A DNA stretch of 64,000 bases from Vreelandella massiliensis (lineage in GTDB: Bacteria > Pseudomonadota > Gammaproteobacteria > Pseudomonadales > Halomonadaceae), in the NCBI RefSeq assembly GCF_900155385.1, contig NZ_LT699744.1:249960-313959 (forward strand), written 5' to 3'. Below, piece by piece: positions 28,000-35,957 of the stretch (position 1 is the first letter of the stretch; every line of letters begins with the position of its first letter). A program made the position numbers and the translations under genes. The notes beneath the pieces are model-generated. The model did not search any database and had not been told where the DNA came from. It saw only the letters and a list, made by a program, of their open reading frames with translations.

Positions 28000-29061
28000 A
28001 TGAATACCACTCATACCATTCAACTGATGGATACCCACGCAGGCGGCGACGTGAGCCGTATCGTCACCGGCGGCATCGATTTGCTCCCGGGCGCGACGGT
28101 GCGCGATCAGATGGAGTATCTGCGCGACGACGCCGATGGCCTGCGCCAATTGCTGCTGACCGAGCCTTACGGCATTCCCGAAATGTCGGTGGATTTGATC
28201 GTGCCCGCCACCCACCCCGACGCGGAGGCGGGGTACATCATCATGGAGGTGATGGGCTATCCGATCTATTCTGGCTCCAACACCCTGTGTACTGCCACCG
28301 CCGTGCTGGAACACGGCATCGTGAAGAAACAGGAGGGAGTGCAGCACTTCAAACTGGAGTCCCCCGCGGGGCTTGTGAATATCACCGCGACGGTCAAAAA
28401 CGGCGTGGTGGAGTCGGTCACCTGCGAGGGGTTGCCGAGCTACATCGACACCTATCGCGCCACCATCAACGTGCCGGGTATTGGCAACGTCACTTACTCC
28501 ATCGCCTATAGCGGCGGTTTCTACGCCCTGGTCGACGCCGAGGCGCTGGGTTTCAAATTGATTCGTGAAGAGGAGCGAGCGCTGGCCGACTGCGCCTACA
28601 AGATTGTCGAGGCGATCAAGGCCGAGCGGGGCTTCTCCCACTACACCCTGGGCGATGTGGGGCCGCTGCCGTTTTTGCACTTTATGGGGCCGGAGGAGCG
28701 CATCGCTGAAGGCTATGTGCGTTCGCGCTCGACCACCTACGTTCACCCCGGGGTTATTTGCCGCAGCACCACGGGCACCGGTACCTCGGCGCGGCTCGCC
28801 TTGATGCAGTACGAAGGGCGGCTGAATATCGGCGATAAGTTGGAAACCGTCTCGCTGCGCGAAACCGGCTTTATCGGCACCTTTACCGCCACCCATCAGG
28901 AGGGGGAGTATCAGGTGGTGGAGAACAACATCACCGGGCGCAGTTACGTGCTAGCCACCTCCAATATCGTCATCAACTGCGCTGACCCACTGGTCTATTG
29001 CGGTAACCTCCACCATATCTTAAGCGACCGTCACGCCAGTATTCCGCTGGGCGGCCAGTAG
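28000..29061 (+). CDS. Proline racemase family protein with Ser/Thr in place of both catalytic Cys
   Basis: A 353-residue member of the proline racemase/hydroxyproline epimerase/trans-3-hydroxyproline dehydratase family. The family opening MDTHAGGDVSRIVTGG is intact. The first active-site motif, MCGH in racemases, is YSGS here (Ser91). The second, SPCGTGTSA, is STTGTGTSA (Thr258). Known subclasses use Cys/Cys, Ser/Cys or Cys/Thr pairs. The Thr points towards a dehydratase, but Ser plus Thr leaves no thiol at either position. A Cys lies six residues after Ser91. The substrate is therefore best left open. The 3' end overlaps the convergent DUF1289 gene by 31 bases. Confidence 0.85.
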   Translation: MNTTHTIQLMDTHAGGDVSRIVTGGIDLLPGATVRDQMEYLRDDADGLRQLLLTEPYGIPEMSVDLIVPATHPDAEAGYIIMEVMGYPIYSGSNTLCTATAVLEHGIVKKQEGVQHFKLESPAGLVNITATVKNGVVESVTCEGLPSYIDTYRATINVPGIGNVTYSIAYSGGFYALVDAEALGFKLIREEERALADCAYKIVEAIKAERGFSHYTLGDVGPLPFLHFMGPEERIAEGYVRSRSTTYVHPGVICRSTTGTGTSARLALMQYEGRLNIGDKLETVSLRETGFIGTFTATHQEGEYQVVENNITGRSYVLATSNIVINCADPLVYCGNLHHILSDRHASIPLGGQ

Positions 29062-29237
29062 CCTTCTGCCTCTAGTCGCTCCCACACCGGGGCCTTCTCG
29101 GCCTCGGTCATACGCCCCCAACCGGCAATTTCATCTAGCGTGCGTCCGCACCCTTCGCAGGCGTTGGTGCCCTGATTGACACGGCATACCTGCACGCAGG
29201 GCGAGAGTGGGCGTTTGGGGTTAGCTTTCTGGATCAT
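29031..29237 (-). CDS. DUF1289 family small cysteine protein
   Basis: A 68-residue protein starting at ATG 29237 with GAGGAATGAGA just upstream. It has the DUF1289 pattern: PLSPCVQVCRVNQGTNACEG followed by CGRTLDEIAGWGRMTEAEK, with four cysteines that could bind a metal or Fe-S cluster. Function is unknown. Its last ten codons overlap the 3' end of the proline-racemase-family gene on the other strand. Confidence 0.88.
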   Translation of the reverse strand: MIQKANPKRPLSPCVQVCRVNQGTNACEGCGRTLDEIAGWGRMTEAEKAPVWERLEAEGYWPPSGILA

Positions 29238-29402
29238 TCTCTCATTCCTCGGCAAGCGATGTGCCACCCTAGAGCACTCCATGTAATGGCTCAAGGGTTG
29301 AAGTTACCGCCTTTCAGCTACACTCATTTTGTGGATGCCACTGACACTGCATTCTCTTTCACCGCACTATTTTTCACTGCCTAAAGGCAAAGGAGCACAG
29401 AC

Positions 29403-29972
29403 ATGAGCGGCAAACGTATTCTAATGATTACCGGTGATTTTACCGAGGATTACGAAACCATGGTGCCTTTCCAAGCACTGATGGCCGTCGGTCACCAAGT
29501 CGACGCTGTTTGTCCGGACAAAAAAGCAGGGGATAGCGTTGCCACCGCGATTCACGATTTTGAAGGCGATCAAACGTATACCGAAAAGCCCGGCCACCGC
29601 TTTTCCCTAACCGCTGATTTTTCCAGTGTGAACCCCGAGGATTACGACGCCTTGGTACTGCCGGGTGGTCGGGCGCCGGAGTACCTGCGTTTAAACGGCG
29701 ACGTGCTCAAAATGATTCAGCACTTTTTCGACGCGAATAAACCCGTGGCGGCGATTTGCCATGCCGCGCAATTACTCGCAGCCGCCAAGGTGTTAGAGGG
29801 TCGGCAGTGCTCGGCCTACCCGGCGTGCCAGCCGGAAGTCGAACTCGCGGGCGGGCGCTTTGCTGACATCGAGGTGGCGGACGCGGTCACCGACGGCAAT
29901 CTTGTCACGGCACCGGCTTGGCCGGCTCACCCCCAGTGGTTGGCGCAGTTTATGGCCCTGCTGGATGCATAA
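29403..29972 (+). CDS. DJ-1/PfpI family protein
   Basis: A 189-residue cytoplasmic protein of the DJ-1/PfpI superfamily. The nucleophile-elbow cysteine is Cys119 in [12 protein letters not shown] followed by His120, and Glu15 or Glu18 in GDFTEDYE is in the position that usually assists. Members act as deglycases, glyoxalases, amidases or chaperones in carbonyl stress; which applies cannot be told. It has an AAAGGAG ribosome binding site. An alcohol dehydrogenase follows 71 bases later, a pairing that would fit aldehyde detoxification. Confidence 0.9.
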   Translation: MSGKRILMITGDFTEDYETMVPFQALMAVGHQVDAVCPDKKAGDSVATAIHDFEGDQTYTEKPGHRFSLTADFSSVNPEDYDALVLPGGRAPEYLRLNGDVLKMIQHFFDANKPVAAICHAAQLLAAAKVLEGRQCSAYPACQPEVELAGGRFADIEVADAVTDGNLVTAPAWPAHPQWLAQFMALLDA

Positions 29973-30043
29973 TGCCCATAACATCACCCACGATCGCCAA
30001 ATGAGGGTCTTCGATAAGCCCGTTTAATCAAGGAACTATATAG

Positions 30044-31102
30044 ATGACCGAAGTGAATGCCTACGCCGCCCACGCCGACGACCAACCGCTAGCCCCGTTA
30101 ACGATCGATCGCCGCGCGCCGCGCCCTGATGATGTCGCGATTGAGATTCTTTACTGTGGCGTATGCCACAGCGATCTTCACTTTGCTAAAAACGACTGGG
30201 GCCTGACACGCTATCCGGTGGTGCCCGGCCATGAAATCGTGGGTCGTGTAACCCGCGTGGGTGATGACGTTACGCGTTTTAAACCCGGCGATGTGGTGGG
30301 CGTAGGGTGCATGGTGGACTCTTGTCGTACCTGCGCGGCGTGTAAGGATGACGTCGAGCAGTACTGCCTAAACGACTTCACCATGACCTACGGTAGCGAT
30401 GACCGCCACGATGGCACCATGACCCAAGGCGGCTACTCTGAATCGATTGTGGTCAGTGAGCACTTTGTGCTGACCATGCCGGAAGGTATTGACTTGCCTT
30501 CCGCCGCGCCGATTCTTTGCGCCGGTATCACTACGTACTCACCGCTTCGTCACTACGGCGTGCGCAAAGGCCATAAGCTCGGTGTCATCGGCATGGGCGG
30601 GCTTGGACACATGGGCGTGAAGCTCGCCAAGGCGCTGGGCGCTGAGGTCACCGTCTTTACCCGCTCCGAAGATAAAGTCGAAGAAGCCAAGCGTCATGGC
30701 GCCGATCACGTGGTGATCTCCACCGATGAAGCGCAAATGAAAGCGGTGGCTGAAACCTATGATTTTATGCTCGATACCGTACCGGTGGAGCACGACATTA
30801 ACCCTTACCTCGCTGCGCTCAAATACGATGGCACCCATATCATGGTCGGGCTGATCAACGGCCTTGAACCGCCTGTTCAAGGGGCCAACTTGATCTTTAA
30901 ACGCCGTGTTCTGGCGGGGTCGCTGATTGGTGGCATCGCTGAGACGCAGGAGCTGCTGAACTTCTGCGCCGAACACAACATTACCTGCGATGTGGAAATG
31001 ATTGACATGCAGAACATCAACGAGGCCTTTGAGCGGATGAAAAAAGGCGACGTGCACTACCGCTTTGTGATCGATATGGCATCGCTGAAAAGCACAACAT
31101 AA
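30044..31102 (+). CDS. Zinc-dependent alcohol/aldehyde dehydrogenase (YahK/CAD type)
   Basis: A 352-residue medium-chain dehydrogenase using NADP(H), reducing aldehydes broadly. The catalytic zinc site includes Cys41 in GVCHSDLHFAKNDWG and His63-Glu64 in VVPGHEIVG. The structural zinc is held by Cys94, 97, 100 and 108. The cofactor site is GMGGLGHMGVKLAKALG near 183-199. The GVCHSD and LHFAKNDWG motifs put it in the cinnamyl-alcohol-dehydrogenase/YahK group. A good hairpin follows. Confidence 0.93.
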   Translation: MTEVNAYAAHADDQPLAPLTIDRRAPRPDDVAIEILYCGVCHSDLHFAKNDWGLTRYPVVPGHEIVGRVTRVGDDVTRFKPGDVVGVGCMVDSCRTCAACKDDVEQYCLNDFTMTYGSDDRHDGTMTQGGYSESIVVSEHFVLTMPEGIDLPSAAPILCAGITTYSPLRHYGVRKGHKLGVIGMGGLGHMGVKLAKALGAEVTVFTRSEDKVEEAKRHGADHVVISTDEAQMKAVAETYDFMLDTVPVEHDINPYLAALKYDGTHIMVGLINGLEPPVQGANLIFKRRVLAGSLIGGIAETQELLNFCAEHNITCDVEMIDMQNINEAFERMKKGDVHYRFVIDMASLKSTT

Positions 31103-31140
31103 AAGCAACGCGTCAACAGCAGCACGCGCGAGCGATCGCG

Positions 31141-31173
31141 AACAACGCCACCGGGCTCTCCGGTGGCGTTGTT
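31141..31173. terminator. Terminator between convergent genes
   Basis: A perfect 14-bp stem, AACAACGCCACCGG / CCGGTGGCGTTGTT, with a GCTCT loop. It lies between the alcohol dehydrogenase gene and the convergent methyltransferase gene. There is no long T tract, so it may act in both directions with moderate strength. Confidence 0.7.
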
Positions 31174-31192
31174 GTCTATTTGGGCTGTTTTA

Positions 31193-31903
31193 TTAAAGGT
31201 GCGCGCTGACCCTGAGGTAGACGTAATCCGCCGTCCAGTGGTCATAGCTATCGCGCAAACTATAACCCAGGGTGAGCAGGGCATTATCAATGATGGCATA
31301 GCGCAAATCCTCATCCAGACCGTGCAAAAACGGCTCGGCAAAGTGCGAAAGCCAGCGCTCCATCCCCGGTGGGAGCGTCTTCGGAGAGGGCACCAAGGCA
31401 ATATGCTCGACCTTAAACCCGACGGTGGCTAACACGTGCCGGTACTCTTCCGGGGTGGGGAAGTACCATGGATAGCGCCGGTGGGTGCTGATGCCGCGAA
31501 ACTGCAGCGCGGCGATCAGTGCCGTGCAGATGGCGGCGGTATTGCCATGCCCGCCAAACTCCGCGATGAAGCGCCCACCGGGTTTTAGCGCCCGTTTAAC
31601 GCCCGCTAACACCGTTTGCGGATCCAACATCCAGTGCAGCAAGCCAATGCTAAACACCGCATCAAACTCACGATCGAAGGTCATTTTATAGGCGTCCATG
31701 ACCCGTGCGTCCACTCCGCGCTCTTGCGCGGCGGTCACCCGCTCCTTGACGGTATCGACGCCCACCACCTCAACGCCCTGTTTGAGTAGCCGTTCGGTGA
31801 GCACGCCATCGCCACAGCCCAGCACCAAGATGCGCTCTCCGGGCTGAGGGGCCAAGAGATCGAGCGCTTCCTGGCCGTGGGTGGCGTGAGATGAGGTGGT
31901 CAT
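31193..31903 (-). CDS. Class I SAM-dependent methyltransferase
   Basis: A 236-residue soluble methyltransferase. The SAM motif I is ILVLGCGDG (about 24-32), motif II-like acidic end VVGVD near 49, and motif post-I/IV region AVFSIGLLHWML near 85. The start at ATG 31903, preceded by AGGGGAC, is preferred over the in-frame ATG at 31921, which has no ribosome binding site. The acceptor substrate is unknown; the C-terminal helical lid (PTPEEYRHVLATVGF) resembles trans-aconitate methyltransferase-like small-molecule enzymes. Confidence 0.87.
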   Translation of the reverse strand: MTTSSHATHGQEALDLLAPQPGERILVLGCGDGVLTERLLKQGVEVVGVDTVKERVTAAQERGVDARVMDAYKMTFDREFDAVFSIGLLHWMLDPQTVLAGVKRALKPGGRFIAEFGGHGNTAAICTALIAALQFRGISTHRRYPWYFPTPEEYRHVLATVGFKVEHIALVPSPKTLPPGMERWLSHFAEPFLHGLDEDLRYAIIDNALLTLGYSLRDSYDHWTADYVYLRVSAHL

Positions 31904-32183
31904 AAAGTCCCCTAAGCGCATCCAGCGCGGTCATGGTGATTGATCTCACCAGTATAGTGCGGCGCCAGCGCCCTCGAAACCTCATTAATTCCAAGTGATT
32001 CAGCACCCTAAAGTCGTCATAGAGAGTTGCTATGGCGGCGTTTTATACGTTTTTGCCGCTTACCTGCTAGGCTGAAGGCAATGCACGCGCAAGACGTGCT
32101 GAGCCCTTAAAGACCGAGGCACCTAAACGAAAAGTCTTTTAAAAAAGTCATTTATAAAGAGTCATTAAAAAAGGACGTTAGCA

Positions 32184-33761
32184 ATGAGCCAACCCATCGT
32201 GGCGGAAAATTCGCCCATTGATGTCGAGCTAAAAGAAGGCAAGGAGTACTATTTTTGTGTCTGCGGGCGCTCCAGTGATCAGCCCTTCTGCGATGGCTCC
32301 CATGCCGATACCGACTTGACGCCACAAGCGTTTACCGTCGACGAGAGCGGCGAGGCGACGCTCTGCCGCTGCAAGCACACGAAGAACCCGCCTTACTGCG
32401 ATGGGTCGCACGCACAGTTTGACGATGACGATGTGGGTAAGGAAGGCCCCGGCCCGGATGCAGACGAGGAAGATAAAGAAGAGAAAGACGATAGCGAATC
32501 TGAGAACAAGGCCCCGGCCCCCAAAGCCACCAAAGAGGAGCCCACGGTCGAATTTATCCATCAGCTGGCCAAAGAGGGGCTGTCAAAAACTGGCCCCCAC
32601 GGCCCAATAGACGCCATGGGGGTGCCCGGTCACACCTTGCCGAAATGGGACGATCTGCAGCTGATGGTCGCTCAATTGGCGACTAAGCCGCTGATGGAGG
32701 ACGCCGAAGTGTCCACCGAGCTGGTCATTGGGCCGGAGGCCAAAAAGCCGCTCACGCTAAACATCCCACTGTTGGTCTCCGATATGAGCTTTGGCGCGCT
32801 ATCTGAAGAGGCCAAAATCGCCCTAGCCAAAGGTGCTGAAATGGCGGGCACGGGCATTTGCTCGGGTGAGGGCGGCATGCTGCCCGAAGAGCAGGCGGAA
32901 AATTCGCGCTATTTCTATGAGCTTGCCAGCGCTAAATTCGGCTACGATGAAGCGCTTTTAGAGCGTGTTCAAGCCTTCCACTTCAAAGCCGGCCAGGCGG
33001 CCAAAACCGGCACCGGTGGCTATCTGCCCGCCAATAAAAACAGCGCCAAAATCGCCCAGGTGCGTAATTTGGAGGAGGGTACGGCGGCCACTTCGCCCCC
33101 CACCTTTGAAGACCTTACCAGCGTGGAGGATTTTCAACGCTTCGCCGGGCGCGTGCGCGAGTTAACCGGCGGGATTCCAGTGGGCTTCAAACTCAGCGCC
33201 AACCATATCGAACGGGATATTCAATTTGCCCTCGACGCCGGCGCGGACTACCTGATTCTTGACGGTCGCGGTGGCGGCACCGGGGCGGCGCCTTTGATGT
33301 TCCGCGACCATATTAGCGTGCCCACCATACCCGCCTTGGCGCGGGCGCGGCGCTATCTGGATCAAACGGGCGCCAGCGGCCGTGTCACTTTGATTGTCAC
33401 CGGCGGGCTGCGCGTGCCGATGGATTACGTCAAAGCCTTGGCGCTCGGCGCCGACGGTATCGCCCTGGCCAATAGCGCCATTCAGGCCATTGGCTGCGTT
33501 AGCGCGCGCATCTGCCACACCAACAACTGCCCCGCCGGGGTCACCACCCAGGGCGAAACCCTGCGCAAGCGTCTGGATGTCGATGCTGGTGCTAAGCGGC
33601 TTTGCACCTTCCTGAACGCCTCGACCGAGTTGATGCAGGTGATGGCGCGCGCCTGTGGCCACTCGGCCTTGAGCGAGTTCAATCCGGACGATCTCGCCAC
33701 ATGGAACCGGGAAATGGCGCAGCTTTCCGGTGTTGTTTACGCCGGTATTCAGCAGCCTTGA
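32184..33761 (+). CDS. Tandem CDGSH iron-sulfur - glutamate synthase-like FMN protein fusion
   Basis: A 525-residue fusion. Residues 20-42 and 58-78 are two CDGSH [2Fe-2S] modules with C-x-C-x8-C-x3-H ligand sets (Cys25, 27, 36, His40; Cys61, 63, 72, His76). Residues 79-115 form a strongly acidic Asp/Glu linker. From about 125 to the end is a GltB-type FMN-binding TIM barrel with PLLVSDMSFGALS and the Cys triad GC-x5-C-x4-C (CHTNNCPAGVTTQ) that binds a [3Fe-4S] cluster in glutamate synthase. No amidotransferase domain is present, so it is not a complete glutamate synthase. A redox or archaeal-type GltS-like role is inferred. Confidence 0.9.
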   Translation: MSQPIVAENSPIDVELKEGKEYYFCVCGRSSDQPFCDGSHADTDLTPQAFTVDESGEATLCRCKHTKNPPYCDGSHAQFDDDDVGKEGPGPDADEEDKEEKDDSESENKAPAPKATKEEPTVEFIHQLAKEGLSKTGPHGPIDAMGVPGHTLPKWDDLQLMVAQLATKPLMEDAEVSTELVIGPEAKKPLTLNIPLLVSDMSFGALSEEAKIALAKGAEMAGTGICSGEGGMLPEEQAENSRYFYELASAKFGYDEALLERVQAFHFKAGQAAKTGTGGYLPANKNSAKIAQVRNLEEGTAATSPPTFEDLTSVEDFQRFAGRVRELTGGIPVGFKLSANHIERDIQFALDAGADYLILDGRGGGTGAAPLMFRDHISVPTIPALARARRYLDQTGASGRVTLIVTGGLRVPMDYVKALALGADGIALANSAIQAIGCVSARICHTNNCPAGVTTQGETLRKRLDVDAGAKRLCTFLNASTELMQVMARACGHSALSEFNPDDLATWNREMAQLSGVVYAGIQQP

Positions 33762-33819
33762 GGCCTAGATACTTTGCTCCAAAGGTACCGGTAAGTGCCC
33801 CATTAAAACGAGGTATCAC

Positions 33820-34854
33820 ATGGCTCATATTGTGGTGTGTGCAGACGGTACCTGGAACCGGCCGGAAGAGGATTTAGACAACGATTTTCCGACCAATGTG
33901 CTGAAGCTCGCCCGCGCGGTGAGCCCTAACGCCGACGGCGTTAAACAGCGGGTGTTTTACGACTGGGGGTTAGGCTCCTACCACAGCGGGCTAAGCGCCG
34001 GGGCGACCGGCGTGGGCATTCACAAGAACATCCTCGATGGCTACCGCTACATCGTGCAGAACTACGCCCCGGGGGATCGACTCTACCTGTTCGGCTTTAG
34101 CCGAGGGGCCTACACCGTTAGGGCGCTCAGCGGGTTGATTAACAACTGCGGCATTTTAAAGCGCAACGATGCGAGGTTGGTGGTGGAGGCGTGGAAAATC
34201 TACAAAAGCCCTAAAGCAACCGACCACCCCGCTGGCACCGCTGCCCAACGCTTCCGTGCGGCTTACTCCCACCCAAGCCGCGACGTGTACTTTATTGGCG
34301 TGTGGGACACGGTCGGCGCGCTAGGCATTCCGTTCAGCCTCATGGGGTTGTTTGAAAGCGATGACGAATTTTACGACACCAAAATGGGGGCCAATGTCGC
34401 GATTGCCCGCCATGTCTTGGCGATCGATGAAAAGCGTGAAGATTTCAACCCCACCGTTTGGATGTCCCGCCCAGGTGTCGATTTAAAGCAAGTCTGGTTT
34501 GCTGGAGTACACGCTGATATCGGCGGCTCCTACAAGCCGGATAAAAACGGCCTGCAAGCCGCCGATACACCGCTTGCCTGGATGCTGGATGAGGCCAATG
34601 CCGCTGGTCTGGTGACGGAATCCCACATTCGCGACAACCTGACCGACGGCGCTAACGGGCAGATACACCGCTCGCGTAAACACGTTTATCGCGTAAAGCG
34701 CCCGCTGGATCGGCAACTGGTTATTGAGGATAAGCCCACGCTGATCCACCCGAGCGTTAAAGCCCGTTATGAGCGTGATACCCGCTACCGCCCACCCGAG
34801 CTGAAAGCGCTCGTGGAAGGGCGGGGCTGGGAAAACCTCAACGTCGGCGCGTGA
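33820..34854 (+). CDS. DUF2235 alpha/beta hydrolase
   Basis: A 344-residue protein of the DUF2235 family, related to the catalytic domain of Tle1 phospholipase effectors. The nucleophile elbow is GFSRGAYTVRAL with Ser94. Candidate acid Asp lies in FIGVWDTVGALG near residue 163 and His in WFAGVHADIGG near 230. The N-terminal VVCADGTWNRPEED opening is diagnostic. It has no signal peptide, and no VgrG, PAAR or immunity gene is nearby, so a T6SS effector role is not supported; it may act as a housekeeping lipase or esterase. Its stop is 10 bases from a convergent pseudogene. Confidence 0.88.
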   Translation: MAHIVVCADGTWNRPEEDLDNDFPTNVLKLARAVSPNADGVKQRVFYDWGLGSYHSGLSAGATGVGIHKNILDGYRYIVQNYAPGDRLYLFGFSRGAYTVRALSGLINNCGILKRNDARLVVEAWKIYKSPKATDHPAGTAAQRFRAAYSHPSRDVYFIGVWDTVGALGIPFSLMGLFESDDEFYDTKMGANVAIARHVLAIDEKREDFNPTVWMSRPGVDLKQVWFAGVHADIGGSYKPDKNGLQAADTPLAWMLDEANAAGLVTESHIRDNLTDGANGQIHRSRKHVYRVKRPLDRQLVIEDKPTLIHPSVKARYERDTRYRPPELKALVEGRGWENLNVGA

Positions 34855-34864
34855 CAGCAAACGG

Positions 34865-35062
34865 CTACTCCACCACCTCTAGCAGGCGGTCAGGGTAGTT
34901 GGTGAAGATACCGTCAACGCCCCAATCCAATAGGCGCTGCATTTCCTCGCGCTCATTGACGGTATACACGTGTACGGGGAGAACGTTTTCCTGCGCCTGA
35001 CGAATAAAGTCGGCGTCGATAACGTCCTCGCTATTCACGTCAACCTGGACCACCTGGTCCAG
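34865..35062 (-). pseudogene. Glycerophosphodiester phosphodiesterase, C-terminal remnant
   Basis: About 65 codons read as the C-terminal end of a GDPD/UgpQ-type phosphodiesterase. The segments VLPVHVYTVNEREEMQRLLD and WGVDGIFTNYPDRLLEV match the conserved last strand-helix of the barrel. The upstream reading is closed by a TAG just before 35062, and no catalytic HRG or ENT motifs are found nearby, so some three quarters of the gene is gone. This marks the left edge of the scarred accessory region. Confidence 0.85.
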
Positions 35063-35159
35063 CTAAAAACACGTCGAGGTTGATGCCATTAAATGCAAAG
35101 TAATGTGAAACGAGTCGTTGGATGAACCTTTATAATGCTGTACCTCGTTTAACGAATAT

Positions 35160-35179
35160 CGGCTAAAACAGCCGTTTTT
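35160..35179 (+). terminator. Possible small terminator hairpin
   Basis: CGGCT-AAAAC-AGCCG followed by TTTTT. The polarity fits plus-strand transcription, but no plus-strand gene lies just upstream. It may be left over from a deleted gene or be fortuitous. Confidence 0.35.
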
Positions 35180-35241
35180 GGTGTGAGGCATTTATAAGCC
35201 CAACGGCTCGATGAGGCATCCATCTTATTGGTGACGGCGTT

Positions 35242-35931
35242 TTACCAGCGCCAAGTAAATCCTGCACTTACGGTATCAACATCAAAGCTAGGTAAATTAT
35301 CTGTCTCTCCGGCTTCGAAGTAGCGCGTGTAGCGACCGCGCAAATCGAGTTGCTCGGTCAAGGCAAAGGAAGCACCAAGGCCCAGTGTGGGTACCCACTC
35401 GCGGCTGTCGTCGCTTTGGCTGCCTGAATCGACAGAAGTATTGAAGTTGTTAACTTCTGCATGGTATTCACGCTCGTTTTCAAGGTAGGAAAGACCAGCA
35501 GTGCCCTGCATTGAGAAGCGATCATTCAGAGGCCATTGCCCGACAAGGTGCGCACCGAAGCCTGAGAGTTCTACTGTTTCGGTAGCATCAAGGGTGGCAC
35601 TGGCCCCTTGAGAGCCAGTTCCTTCCAGAGTCATGCTTCCCGAGTACTCGCCCAAATTTTCGTAGAACAGCTCGACCGCCCAGTAATCATTCCAGGCATA
35701 GCCGGCGCCCAGGCGCCAGAGCGTATCTCTATCGTCGTCACTAACACGAGCACCCGTGGCGGTGGACGATGCACGCCAGTCTGTAGCGGCCTGATCGAAT
35801 CTCTTAGTGGACAGGTTAGCGTAGCTAGCGCCTCCATCAAGCAATACATAGCCGGCGCCTTGTGCCTGGCTGATTACGAGCATGCCCATGGCTGCCACCA
35901 AGGCAACACGGTAACCATTTTGTTTCGTCAT
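35242..35931 (-). CDS. Outer-membrane beta-barrel protein
   Basis: A 229-residue outer-membrane protein. The signal peptide covers about 1-25 (ends ISQAQG). The rest alternates polar and hydrophobic residues in about eight strands, with LWRLGAGYAWNDYWAVELFY and LRGRYTRYFEAG blocks typical of OmpA/OprF-like or OmpW-like small barrels, and it ends in an aromatic FTWRW tail as required for Bam-mediated insertion. It starts at ATG 35931, 26 bases after the stop of the broken surface-protein gene and in the same direction, so it was probably co-transcribed with it. Confidence 0.83.
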   Translation of the reverse strand: MTKQNGYRVALVAAMGMLVISQAQGAGYVLLDGGASYANLSTKRFDQAATDWRASSTATGARVSDDDRDTLWRLGAGYAWNDYWAVELFYENLGEYSGSMTLEGTGSQGASATLDATETVELSGFGAHLVGQWPLNDRFSMQGTAGLSYLENEREYHAEVNNFNTSVDSGSQSDDSREWVPTLGLGASFALTEQLDLRGRYTRYFEAGETDNLPSFDVDTVSAGFTWRW

Positions 35932-35957
35932 TATGTCGAATCCTTGTCGAGTCGAAA

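Noticed and set aside
33820..34854. DUF2235 protein as a type VI secretion phospholipase effector
   Set aside because: No VgrG, PAAR, chaperone or immunity gene is nearby and no secretion feature is visible; only the hydrolase fold is supported.
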